DNA of 19,524 nucleotides, from NCBI GenBank assembly GCA_031263435.1, contig JAISFT010000278.1, forward strand, positions 1-19,524. The letters are read 5' to 3'. Origin of the DNA: Treponema sp. (GTDB lineage: Bacteria; Spirochaetota; Spirochaetia; Treponematales; Breznakiellaceae). The notes beneath the pieces are model-generated. The model searched no databases, had not been told where the DNA came from, and saw nothing but the letters and a program-made list of their open reading frames with translations. Positions 1 to 7,224 of this stretch are shown here, piece after piece. The translations under genes were made by a program, and so were the position numbers. Numbering within the stretch: position 1 is the stretch's first letter; the number at the start of each line of letters is the position of its first letter.

Positions 1-841
1 CTCCGCCTCCATCACCGGCAACGAAATTATTGTTTATTATTCCACCGTTCATGGTAAAAATACCACCAGATTCTATATGAACGCCACCGCCGTCGACTCC
101 ATATCCTGTTTGAGTGGATCTTCCGGTATTCCTCGTAATCTTTGAGCCGCTTTCCATCACAAGATTGCCGCCGCTGTTTACGGTAACTAGCGAAGCCGTA
201 TTATCATTCCGCCCCCACAGGGTTACGTTGTTACCCAACGTCAGCGTTACCCCGCTTCCCACCGTAAAAAGGGAGCCGATTGTACTCAAATTGACGGTCC
301 ATTCTGTTGTCCCACCGGTAAGGGTTATGCTGACCGTTTTTCCGCTATAACTGAGCGATTTCGGCGCGATGGTTTCATTATTCCATAACGTAATAGTATA
401 GGTATCGCCTGTAACCGCGTTGTTGCTGATCCACGTTAACGCATCGTTAAGAGACAAATTGGAAGACATTTGTACAGCCATCCACGAGGCGTATACTATG
501 ATGTTCCCGTATACTGGAGTAAAAGCGGTAAAAAGGGTAGCCTGCGGCTCGTCACCATTCCAGTCGAGCCTATACCAGCCGTCGAAGGTGTAGCCGCTCA
601 TGGTTGGTTCTGAAGGCATATTTGAATAGCCAACCGTACTGCCGCTCTGTACCGTCCGCGTCTGTATTTCGGGACTGCCCCAGTTTGCATCAAAGGTTAC
701 AGTGTAATATACGGTGTGATCTACAGTGTGATCGGTTTCCTGCTCATCTGGGTGGAACAGATCTTTACAACCCGTAAAAAGCAGCAGTCCTGCGCAAAAA
801 AACACAACCAGGCGCGCTGCGCCCTGTCCCCTGTTATTCAT
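1..841 (-). CDS. InlB-repeat / beta-helix surface lipoprotein, paralog C (3' end outside window)
   Basis: Third and last of three paralogous lipoprotein genes; it is open to the left edge, so only 280 N-terminal codons are visible. ATG at 841 follows AAGGAGG with good spacing. Residues 1-25 are a lipoprotein signal ending LLLFTGC (Cys25). One InlB B-repeat follows (YYTVTFDANWGSP through GYTFDGWY to VYASW), fewer than in its sisters. The constant linker (SNLSLNDALTWISNN, then a TITL strand and VTLTLGNNVTLWG) and the first beta-helix turns (GGGVHIESGGIFTMNGG) come next. By analogy with InlB/Flg_new and polymorphic-outer-membrane-protein-like repeats it is probably an exported, lipid-anchored surface adhesin or antigen; the ligand is unknown. 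Being most distal, it depends on the upstream promoter or an unseen one in the spacer. Confidence 0.88.
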   Translation of the reverse strand, partial: MNNRGQGAARLVVFFCAGLLLFTGCKDLFHPDEQETDHTVDHTVYYTVTFDANWGSPEIQTRTVQSGSTVGYSNMPSEPTMSGYTFDGWYRLDWNGDEPQATLFTAFTPVYGNIIVYASWMAVQMSSNLSLNDALTWISNNAVTGDTYTITLWNNETIAPKSLSYSGKTVSITLTGGTTEWTVNLSTIGSLFTVGSGVTLTLGNNVTLWGRNDNTASLVTVNSGGNLVMESGSKITRNTGRSTQTGYGVDGGGVHIESGGIFTMNGGIINNNFVAGDGGG

Positions 842-854
842 GATCCGTTCCTCC

Positions 855-970
855 TTCAGAATCCGGGGAGGAGCCACCATACCGCCCCTCCCCATCCCGG
901 TTCCCCGGTACAGCCGTACCGTCTATCCGGTCCGCACTTTCGGCAAGTCGCCGGCTTCTCCGACACGCCG
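855..970 (-). pseudogene. Relic of the leading gene's C-terminal end in the spacer between paralogs B and C
   Basis: Read on the minus strand, one frame of this spacer gives AESADRIDGTAVPGNRDG, matching AGIADRIHLAVVPGNRGE at residues 411-428 of the P13-like protein at 5288-6607. The match merges into the Shine-Dalgarno region before 841. It has no start and is not expected to be expressed; it marks the boundary of the duplicated unit. Confidence 0.7.
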
Positions 971-1003
971 AACCGTAGCTTCGTATTATCTCGCAAGCTC
1001 ATA

Positions 1004-3607
1004 CTACTCCCAGCCGCCCGCGGAACCGCTTACCGCGCTGTTCAGGCTAATGCTCGCGTTGGCTGTGGTATTGCGTATTTTGGCCGATGAACCGTCAACA
1101 TACACCGCATGGCCGTGGTTGCTGGCGGCGGTGTTTTTTAAGGTACTATTGTTTTCGTTTGACCCATAAATAATGCCACCGGACTGTTTGGTAAAGGTTC
1201 CCCCGCTGGAAACAGACACCCCACCGCCGTAGGAGGAGGAGTAGTAAGAGGAGGAGGTATTGCCGCTGATGATTCCACCACTCATGCTAAAAATCCCCCT
1301 ACTGGAAACAGACACCCCACCGCCGGATGAGGAGGAGGATGAGGAGGTATTGCCGCTGATGGTTCCGCCTCTCATGCTAAAAGTCCCCCCGTCAACAGAC
1401 ACCCCACCGCCGTAGGAGGAGGAGTAGTAAGAGGAGGAGGTATTGCCGCTGATGGTTCCGCCTCTCATGCTAAAAGTCCCCCCACTGGAAACAGATACCC
1501 CACCGCCGGAGGAGGGAGAGGCGACGGTGGCGGAGGTATTGCCGCTGATCTCCCCGCCACTCATCGTAAACGTACCGCTGCTGGACACAAACACCCCGCC
1601 GCCGTAGGCGGAGGTATTGCCGCTAATCTCCCCGTCATTCATCGTAAACATACCGCTGTACACAAACACCCCACCGCCGAAGGAGGGAGAGGCGGCGGAG
1701 GTATTGCCGCTGATCTCCCCGCCGTTCATCGTAAACGTACCGCTGGACACAAACACCCCGCCGCCAACGGCGTTGGCGTTGGCGGCGGCGGGGTACCAGG
1801 TGTTCTCACATATTTTCGAGCCGTCGTTCATTACGAGCGTTCCGCCGTGCACCAGCACCAGCGAACCCGTATTATCACTCCACCCTTGCAGGGTAACGTT
1901 GTTTCCCAACGTCAAGGTTACGCCGCTTTCTACCGTAAAGAGGGAACCTGCGCTTCTTAAACTGACGAGTCGCTCCGTGATCCCGCCGGTAAGGGTTATG
2001 TCGACCGTTTGTCCGCTATAACCAAGCGACCTTGGTACGATGGTTTCATTGTTTCTTAACGTAATGGTATACGCGTCGCCTGTAGCAGCGTTGTTGCTGA
2101 TCCATGTTAACGCCTCGTCGAGGGACAAATTTGATGGCAGCGTTGCTTTCGTCCAATTAGCGTATACCGTCATATTGCCGTTTACCGTACTGAAATAGGT
2201 AAATAGTGAACCGGAGTCGTTCTGCTCCGTGTACCAGCCACCGAAAGTATACCCGTTCCTGGTTGGTTCCGAAGGCATGTTGGAAGAACCGATTGAACTA
2301 CCGTTCGTTACCGTCCGGATCTGTGTTGCAGGACTGCCCCCATCTGCATCAAAGGTTACCGTGTATTGAATAGGTGTCTCTGCTGTCCACCGGGCATACA
2401 CCGTTATATTTCCGGTTACGGTCGTACCTCCGGTAAACTCACTGCCCCCATTGTTAGCCTCGGTATACCAGCCACCGAAAGTATACCCACTCCTGGTTGG
2501 CGTCGAAGGCATGTTGGAAGAACCGACCGAACAGCCGTTCGTAATCGTCCGGGTCTGTATTTGGGGGCTGCCCACTGTCGCGTCAAAGGTTACCGTATAT
2601 TGGCTTACCGTCCACTTGGCGTATACCGTCATATTGCCGTTTACCGTACTGGAATAGGTAAACAGTGAACCGGAACCGTTCTGCTCCGTATACCAGCCAT
2701 CGAAGGTATACCCGCTCCTAGTTGGCTCCGAAGGCATGTTGGAAGACCCAATCGAACCGCCGCTTGCCACCATCTTTGTCTGTGTTGCGGGACTGCCCCC
2801 GTCCGCATTGAAGGTTACCGTATATTGGCTAATCGTCCACTTGGCGTACACCGTCATATTGCCGTTTACCATACTGGAATAGGTAAACGGCGAACCGTTG
2901 CCGTTCTGTTCCGTGTACCAGCCCCCGAAGGTATACCCGTCCCTGGTTGGCTCAGAGGGCATGTCGGAAGAACCAAGCGAAGCGCCGTTGTTCACTCCCC
3001 GCGTCTGTGTTGCAGGGCTACCCCCGTCCGCATCGAAGGTTACCGTGTATTGGCTTATTGTCCATTGGGCGTATACCGTCATATTGCCGGTTACCGGGCT
3101 GGAATAAGTAAATTGCGAACCGTTGCCGTTCTGCTCCGTGTACCAGCCGCCGAAAGTATACCCGCTCCTGGTTGGATCCGAAGGCATGTTGGAAGAACCG
3201 ACCGAACTGCCGTTTGTTACCGTCCGGGTCTGTGTTGCGGGGCTGCCCCCGTCCGCATTGAAGGTTACCGTATATTGGCTAATCGTCCACTTGGCGTATA
3301 CCGTCATATTGCCGTTTACCGTAGTGTCATAGGTAAACCGCGAACCGTTGCCGTTCTGCCCTGTGTACCAGCCCTCGAAGATGTACCCATTCCTGGCTGG
3401 ATTTGACGGCATATTTGAAGAGCCGACCGTATCGCCACTCTCTACCGTTTGCGTCTGGGTTGAAGGGCTTCCTCCGTCTGTATTAAAGGTTACGGTGTAA
3501 TAAACGGTTTCCGGCCCATCTGGATGGAACAGATCTTTACAACCCGTAAAAAGCAGCAGCCCTGCGCAAAAAACCACAATCAGACGCACCTGTCTCGTAT
3601 TATGCAT
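1004..3607 (-). CDS. InlB-repeat / beta-helix surface lipoprotein, paralog B (six InlB repeats)
   Basis: Complete 867-residue protein. ATG at 3607 is preceded by AAGGAGGATACGGATC. Residues 1-23 form a lipoprotein signal ending LLLFTGC (Cys23). Residues about 35-485 hold six InlB B-repeats (YTVTFxADGGSP ... GYTFGGWYTEQNGNGS ... VYAKW). The constant linker SNLSLDEALTWISNN starts near 489. About 615-815 hold seven beta-helix turns of the form GGGVxVSSGTFTMxGGxISGNTS separated by Ser/Tyr-rich loops, and the tail ends SGSAGGWE. InlB repeats act as extended stalks and the helix as a surface-exposed platform in related proteins, so an adhesin or antigen role is likely but inferred. It is the longest of the three paralogs because of InlB repeat expansion at DNA level (225-bp period). 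No catalytic motif is visible. Confidence 0.92.
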   Translation of the reverse strand: MHNTRQVRLIVVFCAGLLLFTGCKDLFHPDGPETVYYTVTFNTDGGSPSTQTQTVESGDTVGSSNMPSNPARNGYIFEGWYTGQNGNGSRFTYDTTVNGNMTVYAKWTISQYTVTFNADGGSPATQTRTVTNGSSVGSSNMPSDPTRSGYTFGGWYTEQNGNGSQFTYSSPVTGNMTVYAQWTISQYTVTFDADGGSPATQTRGVNNGASLGSSDMPSEPTRDGYTFGGWYTEQNGNGSPFTYSSMVNGNMTVYAKWTISQYTVTFNADGGSPATQTKMVASGGSIGSSNMPSEPTRSGYTFDGWYTEQNGSGSLFTYSSTVNGNMTVYAKWTVSQYTVTFDATVGSPQIQTRTITNGCSVGSSNMPSTPTRSGYTFGGWYTEANNGGSEFTGGTTVTGNITVYARWTAETPIQYTVTFDADGGSPATQIRTVTNGSSIGSSNMPSEPTRNGYTFGGWYTEQNDSGSLFTYFSTVNGNMTVYANWTKATLPSNLSLDEALTWISNNAATGDAYTITLRNNETIVPRSLGYSGQTVDITLTGGITERLVSLRSAGSLFTVESGVTLTLGNNVTLQGWSDNTGSLVLVHGGTLVMNDGSKICENTWYPAAANANAVGGGVFVSSGTFTMNGGEISGNTSAASPSFGGGVFVYSGMFTMNDGEISGNTSAYGGGVFVSSSGTFTMSGGEISGNTSATVASPSSGGGVSVSSGGTFSMRGGTISGNTSSSYYSSSYGGGVSVDGGTFSMRGGTISGNTSSSSSSSGGGVSVSSRGIFSMSGGIISGNTSSSYYSSSYGGGVSVSSGGTFTKQSGGIIYGSNENNSTLKNTAASNHGHAVYVDGSSAKIRNTTANASISLNSAVSGSAGGWE
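1211..1454 (-). repeat. Duplicated 61-bp beta-helix / Ser-rich loop block
   Basis: Bases 1211-1271 and 1394-1454 are identical over 61 bp and lie 183 bp (61 codons) apart. They encode the end of one helix turn, the loop SSSYYSSSY and the next GGGVSV start. The AGG/GAG triplet runs between them encode poly-Ser loops and could change length in frame. Confidence 0.85.
2355..3490 (-). repeat. Tandem 225-bp repeats coding for InlB B-repeats
   Basis: The conserved phrase gttacsgtrtatt recurs at 2355, 2589, 2814, 3039, 3264 and about 3489. The last five are exactly 225 bp (75 codons) apart; the first interval is 234 bp because three codons were added (the ETPIQ joint). Copies are near-identical over long runs, so unequal crossing-over or slippage can add or remove whole 75-residue modules in frame. 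Confidence 0.9.
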
Positions 3608-3622
3608 GATCCGTATCCTCCT

Positions 3623-3730
3623 TCAAAATTCGGGGCGGGGCCACCATACCACCCCGTCCCGGTTCCCCGGTACCACCGCAACGTCTATCCGGTCCGCACT
3701 TCCGGCAAGTCGCCGACTTCTCCGATACGC
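3623..3730 (-). pseudogene. Relic of the leading gene's C-terminal end in the spacer between paralogs A and B
   Basis: The minus-strand frame reads RRLAGSADRIDVAVVPGNRD before decaying and ending in TGA at 3625-3623. Residues 408-427 of the P13-like protein read NHQLAGIADRIHLAVVPGNR. The identity also shows at DNA level, so this is a truncated copy and not chance. It lies directly upstream of paralog B's Shine-Dalgarno site. Confidence 0.8.
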
Positions 3731-3765
3731 TGAACCGGAGCTTCGTGTTATCTCACAAGCTCATA

Positions 3766-5253
3766 CTACTCCCAGCCACCCGCAGAACCGCTTACTGCGC
3801 TGTTCAGGGTAGTGTTCGCGTCGGCTGTGGTATTGCGTATTTTGTTGGCTGGAGAACCGGAAACATACACCGCATGGCCGTAGGTGGCGGTGTTTTTTAA
3901 GGTGCTATTGCTTTCGTTTGACCCATAAATAACGCCGCCGGACTGTTTGGTAAAGGTTCCCTCCCTGGAAACATACACCCCACCGCCGTAGGCGGCGTAG
4001 TAAGGGGAGGAGACGGTATTGCCGCTGATGGTTCCACCCCTCATGGTAAAGGTCCCCCTACTCTCTACGTACACCCCACCGCCGTAGGCGGATTGAGAGG
4101 CGGCGGCGGCGGTATTGCCACTGATGGTCCCGCCCCTCATGGTAAAGGTCCCGTTTCTTACGTACACCCCACCGCCGTAGAAGGCGGCGGTATTGCCGTT
4201 GATGGTTCCACCGCTCATGGTAAAGGTCCCCCCACTGGAAACAAACACCCCACCGCCGTAGGCGGCGGTGGTGGTATTACCACTGATGGTCCCGCCCCTC
4301 ATGGTAAAGGTCCCGCCATTTACAATCACCCCGCTACCGGAGGAGGAGGAGGAGATATTGTCGCTTATTTTTGAACCGGTATTCATCACGAGCGTACCAC
4401 CGCTGTTCACGCGTACCAACGAAGCCGTATTATTCCGACCTTGCAGGGTAACGTTGTTATCCAGCGTCAGCGTTACTCCGTTTCCCACCGTAAAGAGGGA
4501 ACCGGTTGTACTCAAACTGACGATCCGTTCCCTGGTCCCGCCGGTAAGGGTTATGTCGATCGTTTTTCCGCTATAGTCGAGGGACCTCGGTGCAATGGTT
4601 TCATCGTTTCGTAACGTAATGGTATACGTGTTGCCTGTGGCCGCGTTGTTGCTGATCCAGGTTAATGCATCGGCAAGGGACAAATTTGATGGTAGCGTCG
4701 CTATCGTCCACTTGGCGTACACCGTCATATTGTCGTTTACCGTAGTGTCATAGGTAAACCACGAACCGTTGCCGTTCTGCTCAGTGTACCAGCCCCCGAA
4801 AGTATAGCCGCTTCTGGTTGGATCCGAAGGCATGTTGGAAGAACCAAGCGGACTGCCGTTTGTTACCGTCTGCGTCTCTGTTGCGGGGTTGCCCCCATCC
4901 GCATTGAAGGTTACCGTATATTTGTTTTCCGTCCAGCCAGCATACACCGTCATATTGCTGTTTACTGTGGTGTCATAGGTAAACCGCGAACCGTTGCCGT
5001 ACTGCCCTGTGTACCAGCCCTCGAAGGTGTACCCATTCCTGGCTGGATTTGACGGCATATTTGAAGAGCCGACCGTATCGCCACTCTCTACCGTCCGTGT
5101 CTGAGTTGCAGGGCTTCCTCCATCTGCATTGAAGGTTACGGTGTAATAAACGGTTTCCGACCCCTCTTGGTGGAACATATCTTTACAACCCGTAAAAAAC
5201 AACAGCCCTGCGCAAAAGAACACAACCAGGCGTACCTGTCCCATGTTATGCAT
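3766..5253 (-). CDS. InlB-repeat / beta-helix surface lipoprotein, paralog A (two InlB repeats)
   Basis: Complete 495-residue protein. I place the start at ATG 5253 (MHNMGQVRL) because AAAGGAGGAACGGATC precedes it and a lipoprotein signal ending LLFFTGC (Cys23) follows. The frame stays open to 5487, but that extension lies inside the upstream gene and has no signal peptide. Two InlB repeats (about residues 34-183) lead into the constant linker SNLSLADALTWISNN (from about 186). Five beta-helix turns (about 305-440; GGGVYVRNGTFTMRGGTISG) and the family tail ending SGSAGGWE complete it. It starts 34 bp after the stop of the TolB/P13-like gene, so the two are almost certainly cotranscribed. Predicted lipid-anchored surface protein; ligand unknown. 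Confidence 0.93.
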   Translation of the reverse strand: MHNMGQVRLVVFFCAGLLFFTGCKDMFHQEGSETVYYTVTFNADGGSPATQTRTVESGDTVGSSNMPSNPARNGYTFEGWYTGQYGNGSRFTYDTTVNSNMTVYAGWTENKYTVTFNADGGNPATETQTVTNGSPLGSSNMPSDPTRSGYTFGGWYTEQNGNGSWFTYDTTVNDNMTVYAKWTIATLPSNLSLADALTWISNNAATGNTYTITLRNDETIAPRSLDYSGKTIDITLTGGTRERIVSLSTTGSLFTVGNGVTLTLDNNVTLQGRNNTASLVRVNSGGTLVMNTGSKISDNISSSSSGSGVIVNGGTFTMRGGTISGNTTTAAYGGGVFVSSGGTFTMSGGTINGNTAAFYGGGVYVRNGTFTMRGGTISGNTAAAASQSAYGGGVYVESRGTFTMRGGTISGNTVSSPYYAAYGGGVYVSREGTFTKQSGGVIYGSNESNSTLKNTATYGHAVYVSGSPANKIRNTTADANTTLNSAVSGSAGGWE

Positions 5254-5287
5254 GATCCGTTCCTCCTTTCTCATGCCCTCGGTCTCT

Positions 5288-6607
5288 CTAAAACCGCAAG
5301 GTATAGGACAGTTGCACCGCTTCCTCACCCCGGTTCCCCGGTACCACCGCAAGATGTATCCGGTCCGCAATCCCAGCAAGCTGATGGTTTTTCTGAAACA
5401 CCCAAGGTCGGATAAAACCGTACAGGACCGTAACCCCCGCGACCCCAATCCCAACAGTACCCGGAATACCCGCCAGATCGTCCTCATACTCCAGCGACAG
5501 CTCCCAGAAGATCAATCCCGCGGCCGCACCGTACCCGGCGAGGATCACTAAACCGCCACCGCCCCAGTCCCCCTGGATAAAAGAACCAAGCCCTGCTGCC
5601 AGGTTTAGCACTCCATAGCCGAAAGCACCCCCACCGGACCGTCTCGCGGCAGGCTTGGGTTTTTCAGCGACAGCCGCTTCTGCCCGGGCCGTGGTATCCT
5701 GGTACCAGGAGGAATCACCGTCAAGGGGGAGATACTCCGAAACACTGGTCAGTTTTTGGGAGAGGGTTTCCATAGCCTCAATACCGTCATCCATGGTAGT
5801 GTAATTTACCGAGTCCCCGATAACCTGTACGCCGGTTTCAAGGTTAATGATGGACGCGTTGAACATATTCCGCTCCCCCAGCCGCCGGGCCGCTACCGAC
5901 AAGACCAAACTTGGGTTATCCCCTCTGCCCATGTTGACTATCTGCTCATCCGCGGTAACGCCGCTCGACTGGGTTTCGTATTCGTCCTGTACCTGCTTCA
6001 GGGTCACCGTTCGCGGATACACCCGGTACTTGCCGCTCCGGATCAGGTGGATAGAAAGAATCTGGGCCAGGGTATCAGCCACGGAAGAATCAATATTGCC
6101 CCCCATTTCAACGGGCACTACCGCCAGCTTGTCGCGCTGGGACGGGTCAAACCGGACGGCTGCAATGATGTTTCGGGCCATGCTGGGCAGCTTATCCTGG
6201 ATTTCTTCAATTCTGGTGTAGGTTTGAATATCCCCCGCTATCTGCCTGAGTTCGTCTATCTTGAGAATCGAGATAATCAGGAGGTTGCGGTTCCCCAGTT
6301 TGGTAATATTCCCGGCTACCACGTAGTTTGCCCCGAGCTGCTTGCCGAGGGCGGCAATGGTGTCGGGGTCGGTCATTCCCGTCCCCATTTGGAAGTCTTG
6401 CTCAACGCCAATGGCCCGGTTAATGGTGGTACGAGGAATGATAGAGAAAACCTGATTCAATGCTTCGTTAAAAGAGAACAATTCCGCGATAGTTTCGCCC
6501 TCTCTAGCCGATCCGCCGGTAAAAGGCAGGATTGCAAGGTTTTCCTGCGTTGACACTGAGGCAACGCATACCAACGTACATAAACATACAAGTATCTTTT
6601 TTTTCAC
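5288..6607 (-). CDS. Secreted protein with two TolB/Lpo/CsgG-like domains and a P13-porin-like C-terminus
   Basis: 439 residues from GTG at 6607, chosen because AGGAG lies 7 nt upstream and a signal peptide follows at once (KKKILVCLCTLVCVASVST). Residues 22-155 (ENLAILPFTGG, later LGANYVVAGNITKL) resemble the TolB/LpoB/CsgG-type periplasmic fold. Residues 160-285 look like a second related domain (DKLAVVPVEMGG, SGKYRVYPR). After a Pro/Ala/Lys linker (312-325), residues 328-439 are Gly-rich and hydrophobic (NLAAGLGSFIQGDWGGG), then FIRPWVFQKN and a terminal VQLSYTLRF; this matches the pattern I know from spirochaetal P13-family porins. Likely envelope-associated. It leads the operon of three surface lipoproteins, so a role in their display or in the envelope is plausible but unproven. 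An in-frame extension to ATG 6814 crosses a poly(C) tract. Confidence 0.85.
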   Translation of the reverse strand: MKKKILVCLCTLVCVASVSTQENLAILPFTGGSAREGETIAELFSFNEALNQVFSIIPRTTINRAIGVEQDFQMGTGMTDPDTIAALGKQLGANYVVAGNITKLGNRNLLIISILKIDELRQIAGDIQTYTRIEEIQDKLPSMARNIIAAVRFDPSQRDKLAVVPVEMGGNIDSSVADTLAQILSIHLIRSGKYRVYPRTVTLKQVQDEYETQSSGVTADEQIVNMGRGDNPSLVLSVAARRLGERNMFNASIINLETGVQVIGDSVNYTTMDDGIEAMETLSQKLTSVSEYLPLDGDSSWYQDTTARAEAAVAEKPKPAARRSGGGAFGYGVLNLAAGLGSFIQGDWGGGGLVILAGYGAAAGLIFWELSLEYEDDLAGIPGTVGIGVAGVTVLYGFIRPWVFQKNHQLAGIADRIHLAVVPGNRGEEAVQLSYTLRF

Positions 6608-6755
6608 GGGAGATCTCCTATCTGCCCTATATAAGGGATGAAAAAGATATACGACCCGTAACAAATCGGGTCCGAAAAATAGATGCCGTAATTTAAAGGG
6701 GAGACGGTATGAACTGCTTGTATTATGGACAGATCGACAGAAACGCGCGCATGAT

Positions 6756-6773
6756 GGGGGGGGGGGGGGGGGG
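6756..6773. repeat. 18-bp poly(G) tract (poly(C) in the sense of the surface operon)
   Basis: Eighteen consecutive G on the plus strand. It lies 149 bp upstream of the GTG start of the leading gene and downstream of the promoter candidate at 6923-6951, so it should be transcribed as poly(C) in the leader. Homopolymers this long are prone to slipped-strand mispairing, the basis of phase variation in several pathogens, including poly(G) tracts upstream of some Treponema pallidum tpr genes. Confidence 0.95.
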
Positions 6774-6922
6774 TATAACACTATACAAAACAATAAATTA
6801 CGCGCCAGTAACATACGTATTCCACCGCCTTTTCTTTTACCAAAAAATGCGCCGCTTTTAAGCGACAGGGTTTCTGGTATGCGCCGCAGACGGGCGCTTC
6901 CGGGGGGTTCCCGTTGCAGTTT

Positions 6923-6951
6923 AGTATAGTACAGGGTTGCTGTAAGATCAA
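6923..6951 (-). promoter_or_regulatory. Sigma70-like promoter candidate for the surface operon
   Basis: On the minus strand TTGATC (6951-6946) and TATACT (6928-6923) are separated by exactly 17 nt. Transcription would start near 6916, giving a leader of about 310 nt that includes the poly(C) tract. It is the best-matching hexamer pair I found upstream of the leading gene. Confidence 0.55.
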
Positions 6952-7068
6952 CCTATATCGCGTCAACGTCAGAATAAACTCATAGAAATTCGTATTTTTT
7001 TACAATATAATGAGTTAGTTAAGGTAGTAAAAATAGGCAATGTGCTAGACTTATTATTATAAATGCGG

Positions 7069-7146
7069 ATTTTGGAGGCTATCCTAAAATTTGTGTCAAA
7101 AAGACTCATTTTCAGATGCTCTAATTTAAGTGTGAACAGGCCCTAG
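7069..7146 (-). mobile_element. Partial copy (one end) of a small MITE-like element
   Basis: These 78 bases are the exact reverse complement of 18087-18164, one end of the complete element at 18087-18272. The copy ends in GTGTGAACAGGCC followed by CTAG (7143-7146), the terminal repeat plus the apparent target sequence. The other end is not found to the left, so it is truncated, or it is one end of a different family member with another interior. Confidence 0.8.
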
Positions 7147-7147
7147 A

Positions 7148-7174
7148 GACCCCACTCTAAGTAGGAATGGGGTC
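7148..7174 (-). terminator. Possible metK terminator hairpin
   Basis: A 7-bp perfect stem GACCCCA/TGGGGTC around a 13-nt loop lies about 50 bp past the metK stop. There is no U-run after it on the minus strand because the mobile-element end begins almost at once, so termination strength is doubtful. Confidence 0.3.
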
Positions 7175-7224
7175 CCGATCAGGCTTGGAGCACGACCGTG
7201 ATTATAGAGATATAACCGGTTCAA

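Larger units (their letters stand above)
6608..7068. other. Gene-poor region between the surface operon and the MITE fragment
   Basis: Besides the poly(G/C) tract and the promoter candidate I see no convincing gene. A 61-codon frame at 6781-6966 (minus) has no recognisable motif and its start lies upstream of the predicted transcription start. The part from 6961 to 7068 is AT-rich, unlike the GC-rich DNA to its left, and has no assignable content. Confidence 0.6.

Noticed and set aside
1617..3406. Several plus-strand open frames of 68-193 codons, mutually similar
   Set aside because: They are antisense to the InlB and beta-helix repeats and repeat only because the sense strand does.
5254..5487. 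Longer start for paralog A (78 extra codons)
   Set aside because: The extension overlaps the upstream gene, has no ribosome site and would bury the lipoprotein signal; ATG 5253 has both a strong Shine-Dalgarno site and the signal.
6756..6773. Poly(G) run as an assembly artefact
   Set aside because: Exact length is uncertain in any assembly, but a long run flanked by unique sequence is likely real; only the number 18 should be treated with care.
6781..6966. 61-codon minus-strand frame between the surface operon and metK
   Set aside because: No motif or ribosome site, and its start lies upstream of the predicted transcription start.
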